Assembly (NCBI RefSeq): GCF_900109365.1
Contig: NZ_FNZR01000003.1
Location: forward strand, 434,001 to 498,000
DNA length: 64,000 nt
From: Parapedobacter koreensis
GTDB taxonomy: Bacteria > Bacteroidota > Bacteroidia > Sphingobacteriales > Sphingobacteriaceae
Direction: 5' to 3'
The first letter of the stretch is position 1. Each line of letters starts with the position of its first letter. Positions 42,522 through 50,254 of the stretch are shown piece after piece. The translations under genes and the position numbers were made by a program. The notes under the pieces are model-generated. The model worked only from the letters and a program-made list of their open reading frames with translations. It was not told the origin of the DNA and searched no databases.

Positions 42522-43685
42522 TCAGGGAATATGGAGAATTTGTTTGGCGAGGGCAATGGTTGCAGCATCGCCGGTGTGCTTGCCCGGTTCGTCCGAAAGC
42601 TTGATGGCAGGGGTCCATTGGGCCTCTTCTGGAAAGGCATCGATCATTTTAATAACGATATTCATGGGTACCAATCCGACATCATTGGTGAAGTTGGTGC
42701 CCACGCCGAACGACATGCCGATCCGGCCGTGGCAATGCTCCACGATTCGGGCTACTTTTTCATAATTCAGCCCATCGGAGAAAATGATGGTTTTCGATAG
42801 CGGCTCGATGCCTTTTGATTGATAGTGCCGGATAGTGTTGTCTGCAAAGGCCAACGGATCGCCGCTGTCATGGCGTACACCATCAAATAATTTGCTGAGT
42901 TTTTTGTCAAACTGCGAAAAAAAGACGGCTGACGTATAGGTGTCGGAAAGTGCAATGCCCAAATCGCCACGGTATACGTCCGACCAATGTTCCAATCCCA
43001 AGAGGTTGGCCATTTTAAATCCATATTTGGCAGCATGGAACATAAACCACTCGTGGGCATGAGTACCAATGGGCTTAGTTTGGTAAAGCATGGCCATGTA
43101 CACATTGCTTGTTCCGATGAATGTCCCTTCACCATATTGTTTGAGCGCCTGCACCACCAGACGGTGTACACCATAGGAATGTCGTCTGCGGGTGCCGAAT
43201 TCGGCAATGGTGACACCCAATTGTCGATATAATGCGATTTTTTTGTGTGCGGTGGCGGTGACTTCCTCATCCGATTGCCGCTGCCCGTTGGTCATCCCGT
43301 AGTACAATTCACAGATAAGTGACATGATGGGTACTTCCCAAAGAATAGTGCGGTACCAATAGCCTTCAACAACTACTTCGATTTCCTCGCCATGCTGGCG
43401 GATGTAGACTTCTTCAGGGTCATATCGATAGCCTTGTAGGAAATCGAAATAGGTAGGATCGATATAGGGACAGGTAGCAGCAAAATACTGTTTTTCCTGC
43501 GGGGTCAACTGCAACCTCGCCAATTCATCAATGGCCTTCCGCAGTTCCTCGGCAAATCCAGCAGGAAATTTATGCCCCCCGCGATTGATAAACTCGTACC
43601 TCGCTTTGGCTTTGGGAAATAGCTTCACCACGGCGTTTTGCATGGTGAATTTGTAAAAGTCGTTGTCCAGTAGGGAATTGATCAT
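42522..43685 (-). CDS. pncB: Nicotinate phosphoribosyltransferase
   Basis: A 387-residue enzyme converting nicotinate and PRPP (with ATP) to nicotinate mononucleotide, the entry of the Preiss-Handler NAD salvage route. Conserved segments: NDFYKFTMQNAVVKLFPKAKARYEFINRG, TFIGTSNVYMAMLYQTKPIGTHAHEWFMFH (phosphorylated His region), GVRHDSGDPLAFADNTIRHYQ and SFGVGTNFTNDVG. Length fits the bacterial enzyme. PnuC at 16.9 kb may feed the same pathway with nicotinamide riboside. It leads the operon with the methyltransferase. Confidence 0.96.
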   Translation of the reverse strand: MINSLLDNDFYKFTMQNAVVKLFPKAKARYEFINRGGHKFPAGFAEELRKAIDELARLQLTPQEKQYFAATCPYIDPTYFDFLQGYRYDPEEVYIRQHGEEIEVVVEGYWYRTILWEVPIMSLICELYYGMTNGQRQSDEEVTATAHKKIALYRQLGVTIAEFGTRRRHSYGVHRLVVQALKQYGEGTFIGTSNVYMAMLYQTKPIGTHAHEWFMFHAAKYGFKMANLLGLEHWSDVYRGDLGIALSDTYTSAVFFSQFDKKLSKLFDGVRHDSGDPLAFADNTIRHYQSKGIEPLSKTIIFSDGLNYEKVARIVEHCHGRIGMSFGVGTNFTNDVGLVPMNIVIKMIDAFPEEAQWTPAIKLSDEPGKHTGDAATIALAKQILHIP

Positions 43686-43722
43686 GGCTATTAAGAATCA
43701 GTAGTCCGCCGCTGGCTATCAA

Positions 43723-44478
43723 CTATTTTACCACAGATAGCCATGCTTCGGCCATCAGCTGGGCACCCGCCAACGTCGTATGCACGCCATCACCGGTCCA
43801 ATATTCGGGCGAAACCCGTTTGGAGGCTTCATCAAATACCCGTTGGTAGGGGATGAATGCGGCTTTGTATTCGCTGGCTATTTCCTGCGCGGCTTGGCGG
43901 TATTTGTCAAATGCCGGAAACCAGGCATCTGTCACGGCTTTTACGTTATTGACGGCAAAAGGTTCGCCGACGATGAGTTTTACATTGGGGAGAGCCTCCA
44001 ATGTACGGTCGAGCAGCTTACGGTAATCATCGCGATATACCTGTATCGTGCCATCATACCCGCTCGACAAAGTATGCCAGTAATCGTTGACACCGATGAG
44101 GATGCTTAAGACATTCGGCTTGATGTTGAGGCAATCTTCTTCCCAACGTTCGGCCAGTTGGTGCACCTTGTTGCCGCTGATTCCTTTGTTGTATATGGTC
44201 AATTGCTGTGAAGCGTGCCCGTGTAGCAGGCGGGCCGTCGCTAAGAACGCGTAACCATTGCCCAGGGCTTGGTTGTTATTGGGTGCCTTGTTGTTCTTGT
44301 CGCGCCCTGCATCGGTAATGGAATCCCCTTGAAACAGGATGATGTCGTTTTGTTGAATTTGGACTTTAGGTGCTGCATGCGAAGATGTTGCTGCAGCTTT
44401 GACGATTTCAGGGAGGTTGACAGCCAATGCAGCTCCCATTAGTGAAGTTCCGATAAATGTTCTTCTGCTTTTATCCAT
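43723..44478 (-). CDS. Exported SGNH/GDSL-family hydrolase
   Basis: A 251-residue esterase-fold protein. Signal region MDKSRRTFIGTSLMGAALAVNL has a twin-Arg-like motif, so Tat export is possible. SGNH blocks are visible: block I FQGDSITDAGRD (Ser nucleophile), block II YNKGISGNKV (Gly), block III LIGVNDYW (Asn) and block V GDGVHTTLAG with Asp-x-x-His. Such proteins deacetylate or deacylate sugars in the periplasm. It is 24 bases from the terminator 44519-44555, with its own TACCTTTG box. Confidence 0.88.
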   Translation of the reverse strand: MDKSRRTFIGTSLMGAALAVNLPEIVKAAATSSHAAPKVQIQQNDIILFQGDSITDAGRDKNNKAPNNNQALGNGYAFLATARLLHGHASQQLTIYNKGISGNKVHQLAERWEEDCLNIKPNVLSILIGVNDYWHTLSSGYDGTIQVYRDDYRKLLDRTLEALPNVKLIVGEPFAVNNVKAVTDAWFPAFDKYRQAAQEIASEYKAAFIPYQRVFDEASKRVSPEYWTGDGVHTTLAGAQLMAEAWLSVVK

Positions 44479-44503
44479 GGTTAATATAATGGTTTGACGA
44501 TTT

Positions 44504-44511
44504 CAAAGGTA
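44504..44511 (-). promoter_or_regulatory. TAnnTTTG box of the SGNH hydrolase gene
   Basis: The minus strand reads TACCTTTG, an exact consensus match, ending 25 bases before the ATG at 44478. Confidence 0.5.
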
Positions 44512-44518
44512 GGTATTT

Positions 44519-44555
44519 AAAAGGAAAAAGGAGGTTATTCCTCCTTTTTCCTTTT
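44519..44555 (-). terminator. Strong bidirectional terminator
   Basis: A 16-bp perfect stem (AAAAGGAAAAAGGAGG and its complement) around TTATT. It lies 12 bases after the DUF6600 stop codon on the minus strand and ends that transcript before the SGNH gene promoter. Confidence 0.9.
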
Positions 44556-44567
44556 GAAAAACCATGG

Positions 44568-45872
44568 CTATCCTCTGCCGCGTCCCGATGAACTTCCCCG
44601 CTCGGACGACCTGCTTTGTGTAGCGCTGCTGCTATTTCGTCCTGTACTTCGTCCTGTGGATACGCTTGGCCTCGACGTCGTGCGGGATGATACAGAACCG
44701 CTGCGACTGGGTGCATTGCTTTGCGAACGGGAAACAGCGTTGCTTCCACTACTACGCGAAGGGGCCGCAGTTTGTGACCGGGCTGGTTGTGACCGGGTTG
44801 AAGCTTGGCCGTTTGTGCTGGCAGAAGGACGGACAGCTGAACGGGCGCTTGTCGTTGTTCCGCGTTGGCTGGTACCCGTCGCAGCCCGATTGCTCGTGCT
44901 GCTTGTGCGTTCAGCTGATCGTGTTGGTGCGGCTACAGCATTGCTGCTTGCGGCACTGCCGGATGGCCTGACGGCATCGGTATTCCTGCTGCTCCTTGTG
45001 GTCGATGAAGTGCGCGAAGTGGATGAAACACGCGGCGCTGAAACCTCGCTTCGGCTGCTACCGCTGCGGGTACTGGCACTGGCCGACCGCACGGTTGCTG
45101 CATCCGCTATCCGAGATGGTTTTGCCGAGGTACGTGTGCTGCGGTCTACATCCGGACGGTAAATGCTCACCGAACGGCTGCTCACCGTTGTCCTTCCTGG
45201 GCGCGAGGCATTGCTAATTTCCCTTACGGCCACCCTGCTGCGGGTTACCCGTTCGATTTCACTGCGTCCAGGGCCGCTCACATATGTACGATTATTGTAT
45301 ACATAGGTATTGTTGATGATCGTCGTGCGATTGTAAATGGTCACACGATTCCGATACGGCACGTAGTAGCTGTAAATTCGTGGGCTGCATATATATCGCT
45401 GGGGTACAAACACCCAATGGCTATGTGGAATGCCGATATGGACATTGATGCTCATACGGGGGGCTAATGGTGCCCAGCCATAGTAGCCACCGCCGCTTCG
45501 CCAACTCACCCAGGCGGGGCCCCACTCATAGCCAGGCACCCATGCCCAACCGTAATAATCGGTATATTGCCAACGTCCGTAATGAAATGGTGCCCATCCC
45601 CAAGCATAATCGGATACCCAAGTGTTCCCATAGGAGGTCATTACCCAATGGCCATTGGTGGCATAGGGCTGAAAACCGGGATCGGCATTTGGTAGCCAGA
45701 TATAGCCATATTCAGGGTCGTTTATCCACTCTCCATATGGTGCTAATTCGTCATAGAATAATTGGAATGAAACGCTCATACCGGGCTGAGCCTTCACGGT
45801 GTTCGATACTGCTATGGCCATGAAGGCGAATGCAGCGAGTAATGATAGTCCGGTTTTCTTTAACGTTTTCAT
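44568..45872 (-). CDS. Exported DUF6600-like protein with long Arg/Ser-rich tail
   Basis: A 434-residue protein. After the signal peptide (MKTLKKTGLSLLAAFAFMAIAVSNTVKAQ), a 150-residue Trp/Tyr/Gly-rich domain repeats short motifs such as YGEWINDPEYGYIWLPN, HYGRWQYTDYYGWAWVPGYEWGPAWVSW, which matches DUF6600. From about residue 200 on, the protein is a low-complexity basic tail of Ser, Arg, Thr and Ala (for example RSSERGSSSGRGRG). Basic disordered tails on exported proteins may bind polyanions such as lipopolysaccharide, DNA or teichoic-like polymers. The in-frame start at 45956 lies upstream of the signal peptide and is rejected. No neighbour suggests a pathway. Confidence 0.75.
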   Translation of the reverse strand: MKTLKKTGLSLLAAFAFMAIAVSNTVKAQPGMSVSFQLFYDELAPYGEWINDPEYGYIWLPNADPGFQPYATNGHWVMTSYGNTWVSDYAWGWAPFHYGRWQYTDYYGWAWVPGYEWGPAWVSWRSGGGYYGWAPLAPRMSINVHIGIPHSHWVFVPQRYICSPRIYSYYVPYRNRVTIYNRTTIINNTYVYNNRTYVSGPGRSEIERVTRSRVAVREISNASRPGRTTVSSRSVSIYRPDVDRSTRTSAKPSRIADAATVRSASASTRSGSSRSEVSAPRVSSTSRTSSTTRSSRNTDAVRPSGSAASSNAVAAPTRSAERTSSTSNRAATGTSQRGTTTSARSAVRPSASTNGQASTRSQPARSQTAAPSRSSGSNAVSRSQSNAPSRSGSVSSRTTSRPSVSTGRSTGRNSSSATQSRSSERGSSSGRGRG

Positions 45873-46043
45873 GGCATGCTGAATTAAATGTACAACACTT
45901 TTGTTCGTTTCTGGTGGTATGACTGCGCGGAATGGCCAATGGTTTAACGGCTCCATGCCACCCGTGAAATTGTTACGATTGGCTTTTAAACGAACATTTT
46001 CCCGAAATACATGTTAATATAAGGAAATTAACGGCATTTTAGC

Positions 46044-46051
46044 TAAGTTTG
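46044..46051 (+). promoter_or_regulatory. TAnnTTTG box of the Mla-type operon
   Basis: TAAGTTTG matches the consensus and ends 24 bases before the mlaE-like ATG. Confidence 0.5.
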
Positions 46052-46075
46052 CAGCCTTAACTGCGAAAGCTCCCG

Positions 46076-46837
46076 ATGATAAAAAATATACAACGCACAC
46101 TGATCGAGCTGGCCAATATCCACCGGTTTGTCATGCGTTTTTACCGGGAAGTATTTATGCCTCCCTATGAGTTTAAGGAAATCATCCGGCAATGTTATGT
46201 TGTGGGGTGGAAGTCATTGCCGCTGATATCGCTTACGGGCTTCATTACCGGTGTGGTGTTTACCAACCAATCCCGGCCATCATTAGCTGAATTTGGCGCA
46301 ACATCCTGGTTGCCAGCGTTGATTTCCATTGCGATTATCCGTGCATTGGCACCGTTGGTGACGGCACTTATCGCATCGGGCAAGGTGGGTTCGCAAATCG
46401 GGGCCGAGTTGGGTTCGATGAAGGTGACGGAACAGATTGATGCGATGGAAGTATCAGGCACGAATCCCTTTAAGTTCTTGGTGGTCAGTAGGGTGCTGGC
46501 TACGACCATTAGCATACCCATTCTTTCCTTTTATACGGCGGCTGTAGGATTGTTTGGTGCTTTTTTGAGCGTCAATCAAAATGAGAACACCAGCTTCCGG
46601 GTGTATTTCGATCAAGTATTTGATGCAGTTACTTTTCTGGATATGTTTTCTTTAGTGCTTAAGGCAGTCGTATTCGGATTTACCATCGGTATTGTGGGAT
46701 GCTATCAAGGCTACCATTCCTCCAAAGGTACAGAAGGGGTAGGGCGGGCTGCCAATTGGGCGGTGGTGATGTCCATGTTTTTGGTATTTGTGGAAGAAAT
46801 ATTGATTGTGCAGATTATTCAAGCAATGCGGGCTTAA
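46076..46837 (+). CDS. mlaE: MlaE-type ABC transporter permease
   Basis: A 253-residue inner-membrane permease of the MlaE/YrbE family, with five membrane segments. Signature stretches are GWKSLPLISLTGFITGVVFTNQSRPSLAEFGA, ALAPLVTALIASGKVGSQIGAELGSMKVTEQIDAMEVSGTNPFKFLVVSR and GFTIGIVGCYQGYHSSKGTEGVGRAANWAVV. It is the first gene of a three-gene phospholipid/lipid transport operon and is followed two bases later by the ATPase. In this type of system lipids move between inner and outer membranes. Confidence 0.93.
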   Translation: MIKNIQRTLIELANIHRFVMRFYREVFMPPYEFKEIIRQCYVVGWKSLPLISLTGFITGVVFTNQSRPSLAEFGATSWLPALISIAIIRALAPLVTALIASGKVGSQIGAELGSMKVTEQIDAMEVSGTNPFKFLVVSRVLATTISIPILSFYTAAVGLFGAFLSVNQNENTSFRVYFDQVFDAVTFLDMFSLVLKAVVFGFTIGIVGCYQGYHSSKGTEGVGRAANWAVVMSMFLVFVEEILIVQIIQAMRA

Positions 46838-46839
46838 CG

Positions 46840-47613
46840 ATGTTAAAGACAGGCGGCCATATCGACTATCAGACGGAAGTGATTACCGTTCGCGACGTGA
46901 GCAAATCATTTGGTGAAAACCATGTGCTCCGTGGCGTTGATTTGAAACTGTACAATGGCGAAAATTTGGTGGTGCTCGGCCGGTCGGGTACGGGTAAATC
47001 CGTTTTAATCAAATTGATATCCGGATTATTGCGGCCGGATATGGGTACTATCGAAGTCCTTGGGGAGCATGTGGACGAGCTGAATGAGAAAGAATTGCAA
47101 CAGCTTCGGCTGAAGATTGGCTTTTCGTTCCAGAATAGTGCGTTGTATGACAGCATGACTGTCCGGGAAAACCTGGAATTTCCATTGGTACGGAATAAGC
47201 GGCATCTTTCGAGGGCCGAGATTGACCATGAGGTGGAAGACGTGCTGGATGCGGTGGGATTGCTGCATACCATCAACCAAATGCCTTCAGAATTGTCTGG
47301 TGGGCAGCGGAAGCGTGTCGGCATTGCACGTACGCTGATACTCCGGCCCGAGATCATGCTCTACGACGAACCTACTGCTGGGCTCGACCCGATTACGTGT
47401 ATCGAAATCAACGGACTGATAAACGAAGTGCAGGAAAAATATAAAACGTCGTCTATCATCATCACGCACGATTTGGCGTGTGCAAAAAGCGTGGGCGATC
47501 GCATCGTGATGCTGCTTGACGGTAAATTTGAGCGGCAGGGAAGTTTTGACGAAATTTTTGATACGAACGACGAACGGGTGAAGCCGTTTTATGATTATAA
47601 TTTTATCACATAA
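46840..47613 (+). CDS. mlaF: MlaF-type ABC transporter ATP-binding protein
   Basis: A 257-residue ATPase. Walker A is GRSGTGKSVLIKLI; the ABC signature is LSGGQRKRVGIARTL; Walker B is ILRPEIMLYDEPTAGLDP; and the switch His appears in IIITHDLACAKS. It energises the MlaE permease. ATG 46840 lies two bases after the mlaE stop; an upstream ATG at 46699 would overlap mlaE by 139 bases and is rejected. Confidence 0.94.
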   Translation: MLKTGGHIDYQTEVITVRDVSKSFGENHVLRGVDLKLYNGENLVVLGRSGTGKSVLIKLISGLLRPDMGTIEVLGEHVDELNEKELQQLRLKIGFSFQNSALYDSMTVRENLEFPLVRNKRHLSRAEIDHEVEDVLDAVGLLHTINQMPSELSGGQRKRVGIARTLILRPEIMLYDEPTAGLDPITCIEINGLINEVQEKYKTSSIIITHDLACAKSVGDRIVMLLDGKFERQGSFDEIFDTNDERVKPFYDYNFIT

Positions 47614-47616
47614 TTT

Positions 47617-48609
47617 ATGAGTGCTACAGAGAATAGACGTTCAATCATTGTGGGATTGTTTGTGGCGTTAGGCTTAATTATATTGGTGGCGGGTATATTG
47701 GTGCTCGGCGGACAACAAAACCGCTTTTCGAAGACGGTTACCGTGACTACCGTATTCGGTGATGTGAGTGGGCTGAAAGCAGGGAATAATGTGTGGTTTT
47801 CGGGCGTGAAAATCGGAACGATCAAGAGCATCCAGTTTAAAAACCTCAACGAAGTGGAAATTGCAATGGTCATTGAGGAAGCTTCGCGCCAATATATTCG
47901 CAAAGATGCGTTGGCGGAAATCGGATCCGAGAGTTTCATCGGAAACAAATTGATCGTGATAAAAGGGGGCAGCAGCGATGCGCCGGCTATTGAGGATGGT
48001 GATGTGTTGCAGACGGCCCCGGTAGGCGGCCTGGATGCTATGCTGGCCACCTTGCAGGTAAATAACGAAAACTTGGTGGAAATTACCAAGAATTTCGGTG
48101 AATTGAGTGCGCGTATTGCGCGTGGCGAAGGTACCGTCGGTACCTTGCTCACGGATTCGCTGATGGCCATCCATGTTAAACAAATGATTGCTAACCTTAA
48201 TCAGACCACGGCTAACACGGCAAAGGCGTCTCTGGCGCTCAACCAGCTGACGACTAAGCTTAATCAAGAAGGAACATTGATCAACGATTTGCTTACCGAT
48301 ACGGTTGTTTACGGCACGTTGCAATCAGCAGTGGCCCAATTGGAGGGAATCACCCAAACCGCTTCGGCCTTGGTGACCAACTTGAACCAAACCGCTGGTA
48401 AGCTGGACGATCAAAACAATGCAGTAGGTGTACTGCTCAACGATCCCGAGGCGGCAGAAACCATCCGGCAGACCTTGCAGAATTTGGAGCAGAGTACCGA
48501 GAAATTGGATCAGAACATGGAAGCCTTGCAGCATAACTTTTTGTTCAGGGGATTTTTCCGCAGGCAGGAACGCGAAGCGGCAAAAGAAGCTAAGCAGCGA
48601 GGACAATAG
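47617..48609 (+). CDS. mlaD: MlaD/MCE-domain protein
   Basis: A 330-residue protein with an N-terminal membrane anchor (IIVGLFVALGLIILVAGILVLGG), a single MCE domain (VTVTTVFGDVSGLKAGNNVWFSGVKIGTIKSIQF) and a long helical C-terminal part (residues 140-330) with repeated Asn/Leu/Ala segments (VKQMIANLNQTTANTAKASLALNQLTTKLNQEG). MCE proteins form hexameric rings or tubes that bind lipids in the periplasm; the long helical tail suggests a needle-like tunnel rather than the short MlaD of E. coli. Starts three bases after mlaF. No MlaA or MlaC homologue is present nearby. Confidence 0.92.
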   Translation: MSATENRRSIIVGLFVALGLIILVAGILVLGGQQNRFSKTVTVTTVFGDVSGLKAGNNVWFSGVKIGTIKSIQFKNLNEVEIAMVIEEASRQYIRKDALAEIGSESFIGNKLIVIKGGSSDAPAIEDGDVLQTAPVGGLDAMLATLQVNNENLVEITKNFGELSARIARGEGTVGTLLTDSLMAIHVKQMIANLNQTTANTAKASLALNQLTTKLNQEGTLINDLLTDTVVYGTLQSAVAQLEGITQTASALVTNLNQTAGKLDDQNNAVGVLLNDPEAAETIRQTLQNLEQSTEKLDQNMEALQHNFLFRGFFRRQEREAAKEAKQRGQ

Positions 48610-48640
48610 ACGTTAGACAACAGGCGTTGATACGAATTAA

Positions 48641-49960
48641 TTAGTGGGTAAGCAACGCTGGTATTTCCGTAGCCTCTACATCTCCGTTATCCGTAATTTT
48701 CGAAAACTTCACGGGCACCAGTTCATTAACCAATAAGGGGTCATAGGGCGCCCTTACCTTGACGTAATTGCGGCTGAAACCGTGCATATAACCGTCTTTG
48801 ACATCGCCCTCGAATAAGACTTCACCTTCTTTGTCCAATTGGGTTTGATAAAATGCGCGGCGTTTTTTCTCCGACAGGATATGCAGCATTTTGCTGCGTT
48901 CGCCCCGTTGTGCACCCGGCACGGCACCCTGCATCTGTGAAGCGATGGTATTTTCGCGCTCTGAATAAGTGAATACATGCAGGTAAGAAATGGCCAAATC
49001 GTTGAGAAAGTTGTACGTGTCCAGAAAATCCTCCCGTGTCTCTCCCGGAAAGCCGACGATGACGTCCACGCCGATGCAGCAATCGGGCATCAATTCCTTG
49101 ATTTTGGCTACCCTGCTGGCATATAACTCCCTACGGTAGCGTCTGCGCATCAATCCCAATACCTTGTTGGATCCGGATTGCAACGGGATGTGGAAGTGGG
49201 GGACGAAACGCTCGGATTGCGCTACATATTCGATAATCTCATCGCTAAGCAGGTTGGGCTCGATGGAAGAGATGCGGAACCGGTCTATTCCTTCCACGGT
49301 ATCCAATGCTTTGACGAGATCAAAGAAGCGATCTTCGCGGCTGCCATTCCGTATGCCGAAGTCGCCAATGTTGACACCGGTCAATACAATTTCCCTTACA
49401 CCGGACGCGGCAATTTCTTTTGCTTGTTTTACGATGTCTGCAATCGTGCCACTACGACTGGCGCCCCTGGCCAACGGAATGGTACAGAATGTACAAGAAT
49501 AATCGCATCCATCCTGTACCTTAAGGAAGGTGCGCGTACGATCGCCAATCGAAAATGCGGGGACAAACTGGTTAGTATCTGCTATCGGGGCATTGTGTAT
49601 GATTACTTTTGGTTGCTTGGTTAAATCATTGATATGCTCGATGATATTGAACTTTTCTGCGGCACCCAACACCATATCCACTCCCGGTATTTCACTAATC
49701 TCGCGCGGCTTCAGCTGTGCATAACAGCCTACCACTACGATGTAAGCATTCGGTGAATGATTGAGCGCTTCCTTGACCACCTTACGGCATTTCCGGTCGG
49801 CATTTTCGGTGACCGAACAGGTATTGATGACATAGACATCTGCCGCACTGTTGAATGGGGTGGTTTCATAGCCAGCCTGTTGGAAAATACGACCAATGGA
49901 GGAAGTTTCTGAAAAATTCAGCTTGCATCCCAACGTATAGAAAGCGACTCTTCTGCTCAT
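48641..49960 (-). CDS. mtaB: tRNA (N6-threonylcarbamoyladenosine-37-C2)-methylthiotransferase
   Basis: A 439-residue radical-SAM methylthiotransferase converting t6A37 to ms2t6A37 in tRNAs. The N-terminal UPF0004 domain holds iron-sulfur Cys residues (YTLGCKLNFSE, NTCSVTENADRKCR, VVGCYAQ). The radical-SAM motif is DGCDYSCTFCTIPLARG, and a C-terminal TRAM domain follows. The start ATG 49960 (MSRRVAFYTLG) gives the standard N-terminus. It is convergent with mlaD. Confidence 0.94.
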   Translation of the reverse strand: MSRRVAFYTLGCKLNFSETSSIGRIFQQAGYETTPFNSAADVYVINTCSVTENADRKCRKVVKEALNHSPNAYIVVVGCYAQLKPREISEIPGVDMVLGAAEKFNIIEHINDLTKQPKVIIHNAPIADTNQFVPAFSIGDRTRTFLKVQDGCDYSCTFCTIPLARGASRSGTIADIVKQAKEIAASGVREIVLTGVNIGDFGIRNGSREDRFFDLVKALDTVEGIDRFRISSIEPNLLSDEIIEYVAQSERFVPHFHIPLQSGSNKVLGLMRRRYRRELYASRVAKIKELMPDCCIGVDVIVGFPGETREDFLDTYNFLNDLAISYLHVFTYSERENTIASQMQGAVPGAQRGERSKMLHILSEKKRRAFYQTQLDKEGEVLFEGDVKDGYMHGFSRNYVKVRAPYDPLLVNELVPVKFSKITDNGDVEATEIPALLTH

Positions 49961-49993
49961 TTCGAGGGGCAAAGGTAGGGATAAATAGGGATA

Positions 49994-50019
49994 TAAAAAA
50001 ACTCGGCTGGGTACCGAGT
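49994..50019 (-). terminator. Terminator of tRNA-Val
   Basis: Stem ACTCGG / CCGAGT with a 7-base loop followed, on the minus strand, by a run of seven T. It lies just after the tRNA-Val 3' end. Confidence 0.8.
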
Positions 50020-50023
50020 AAAG

Positions 50024-50101
50024 TGGTGGGAAATACAGGGCTCGAACCTGTGACCCCTACCTTGTCGAGGTAGTGCTCTGAACCAACTGAGCTAATTTCC
50101 C
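50024..50101 (-). tRNA. tRNA-Val (GAC), with an unusual C at position 33
   Basis: Complete cloverleaf: acceptor GGGAAAT/ATTTCCC, D-arm GCTC-AGTTGGTTCA-GAGC, anticodon arm CTACC-TCGACAA-GGTAG, T-arm ACAGG-TTCGAGC-CCTGT, discriminator A and encoded CCA. The anticodon is GAC. Position 33, nearly always U, is C (loop TCGACAA). The normal arms elsewhere argue for a functional gene; see findings. Confidence 0.9.
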
Positions 50102-50254
50102 TGAATGTGCCACAAAAATAGCTTTTTTTATCAAGGATGCAAATCATTTGTATAAAAGCGCATAAATGAGGGGGCCTGTTATTCACTTTCAAGTGCTAAC
50201 AACATTTGCATCTGTTTGTTGTTGTCTTTTCGGAAGCACCAATAAGAAGATGAT

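Noticed and set aside
46699-46839. Extended N-terminus of the MlaF-type ATPase
   Set aside because: It would overlap mlaE by 139 bases; ATG 46840 gives the normal N-terminus and a two-base gap.
49866-50192. Frames on both strands across the tRNA-Val
   Set aside because: They read through the tRNA-Val gene and its terminator and the start of mtaB; no protein features.
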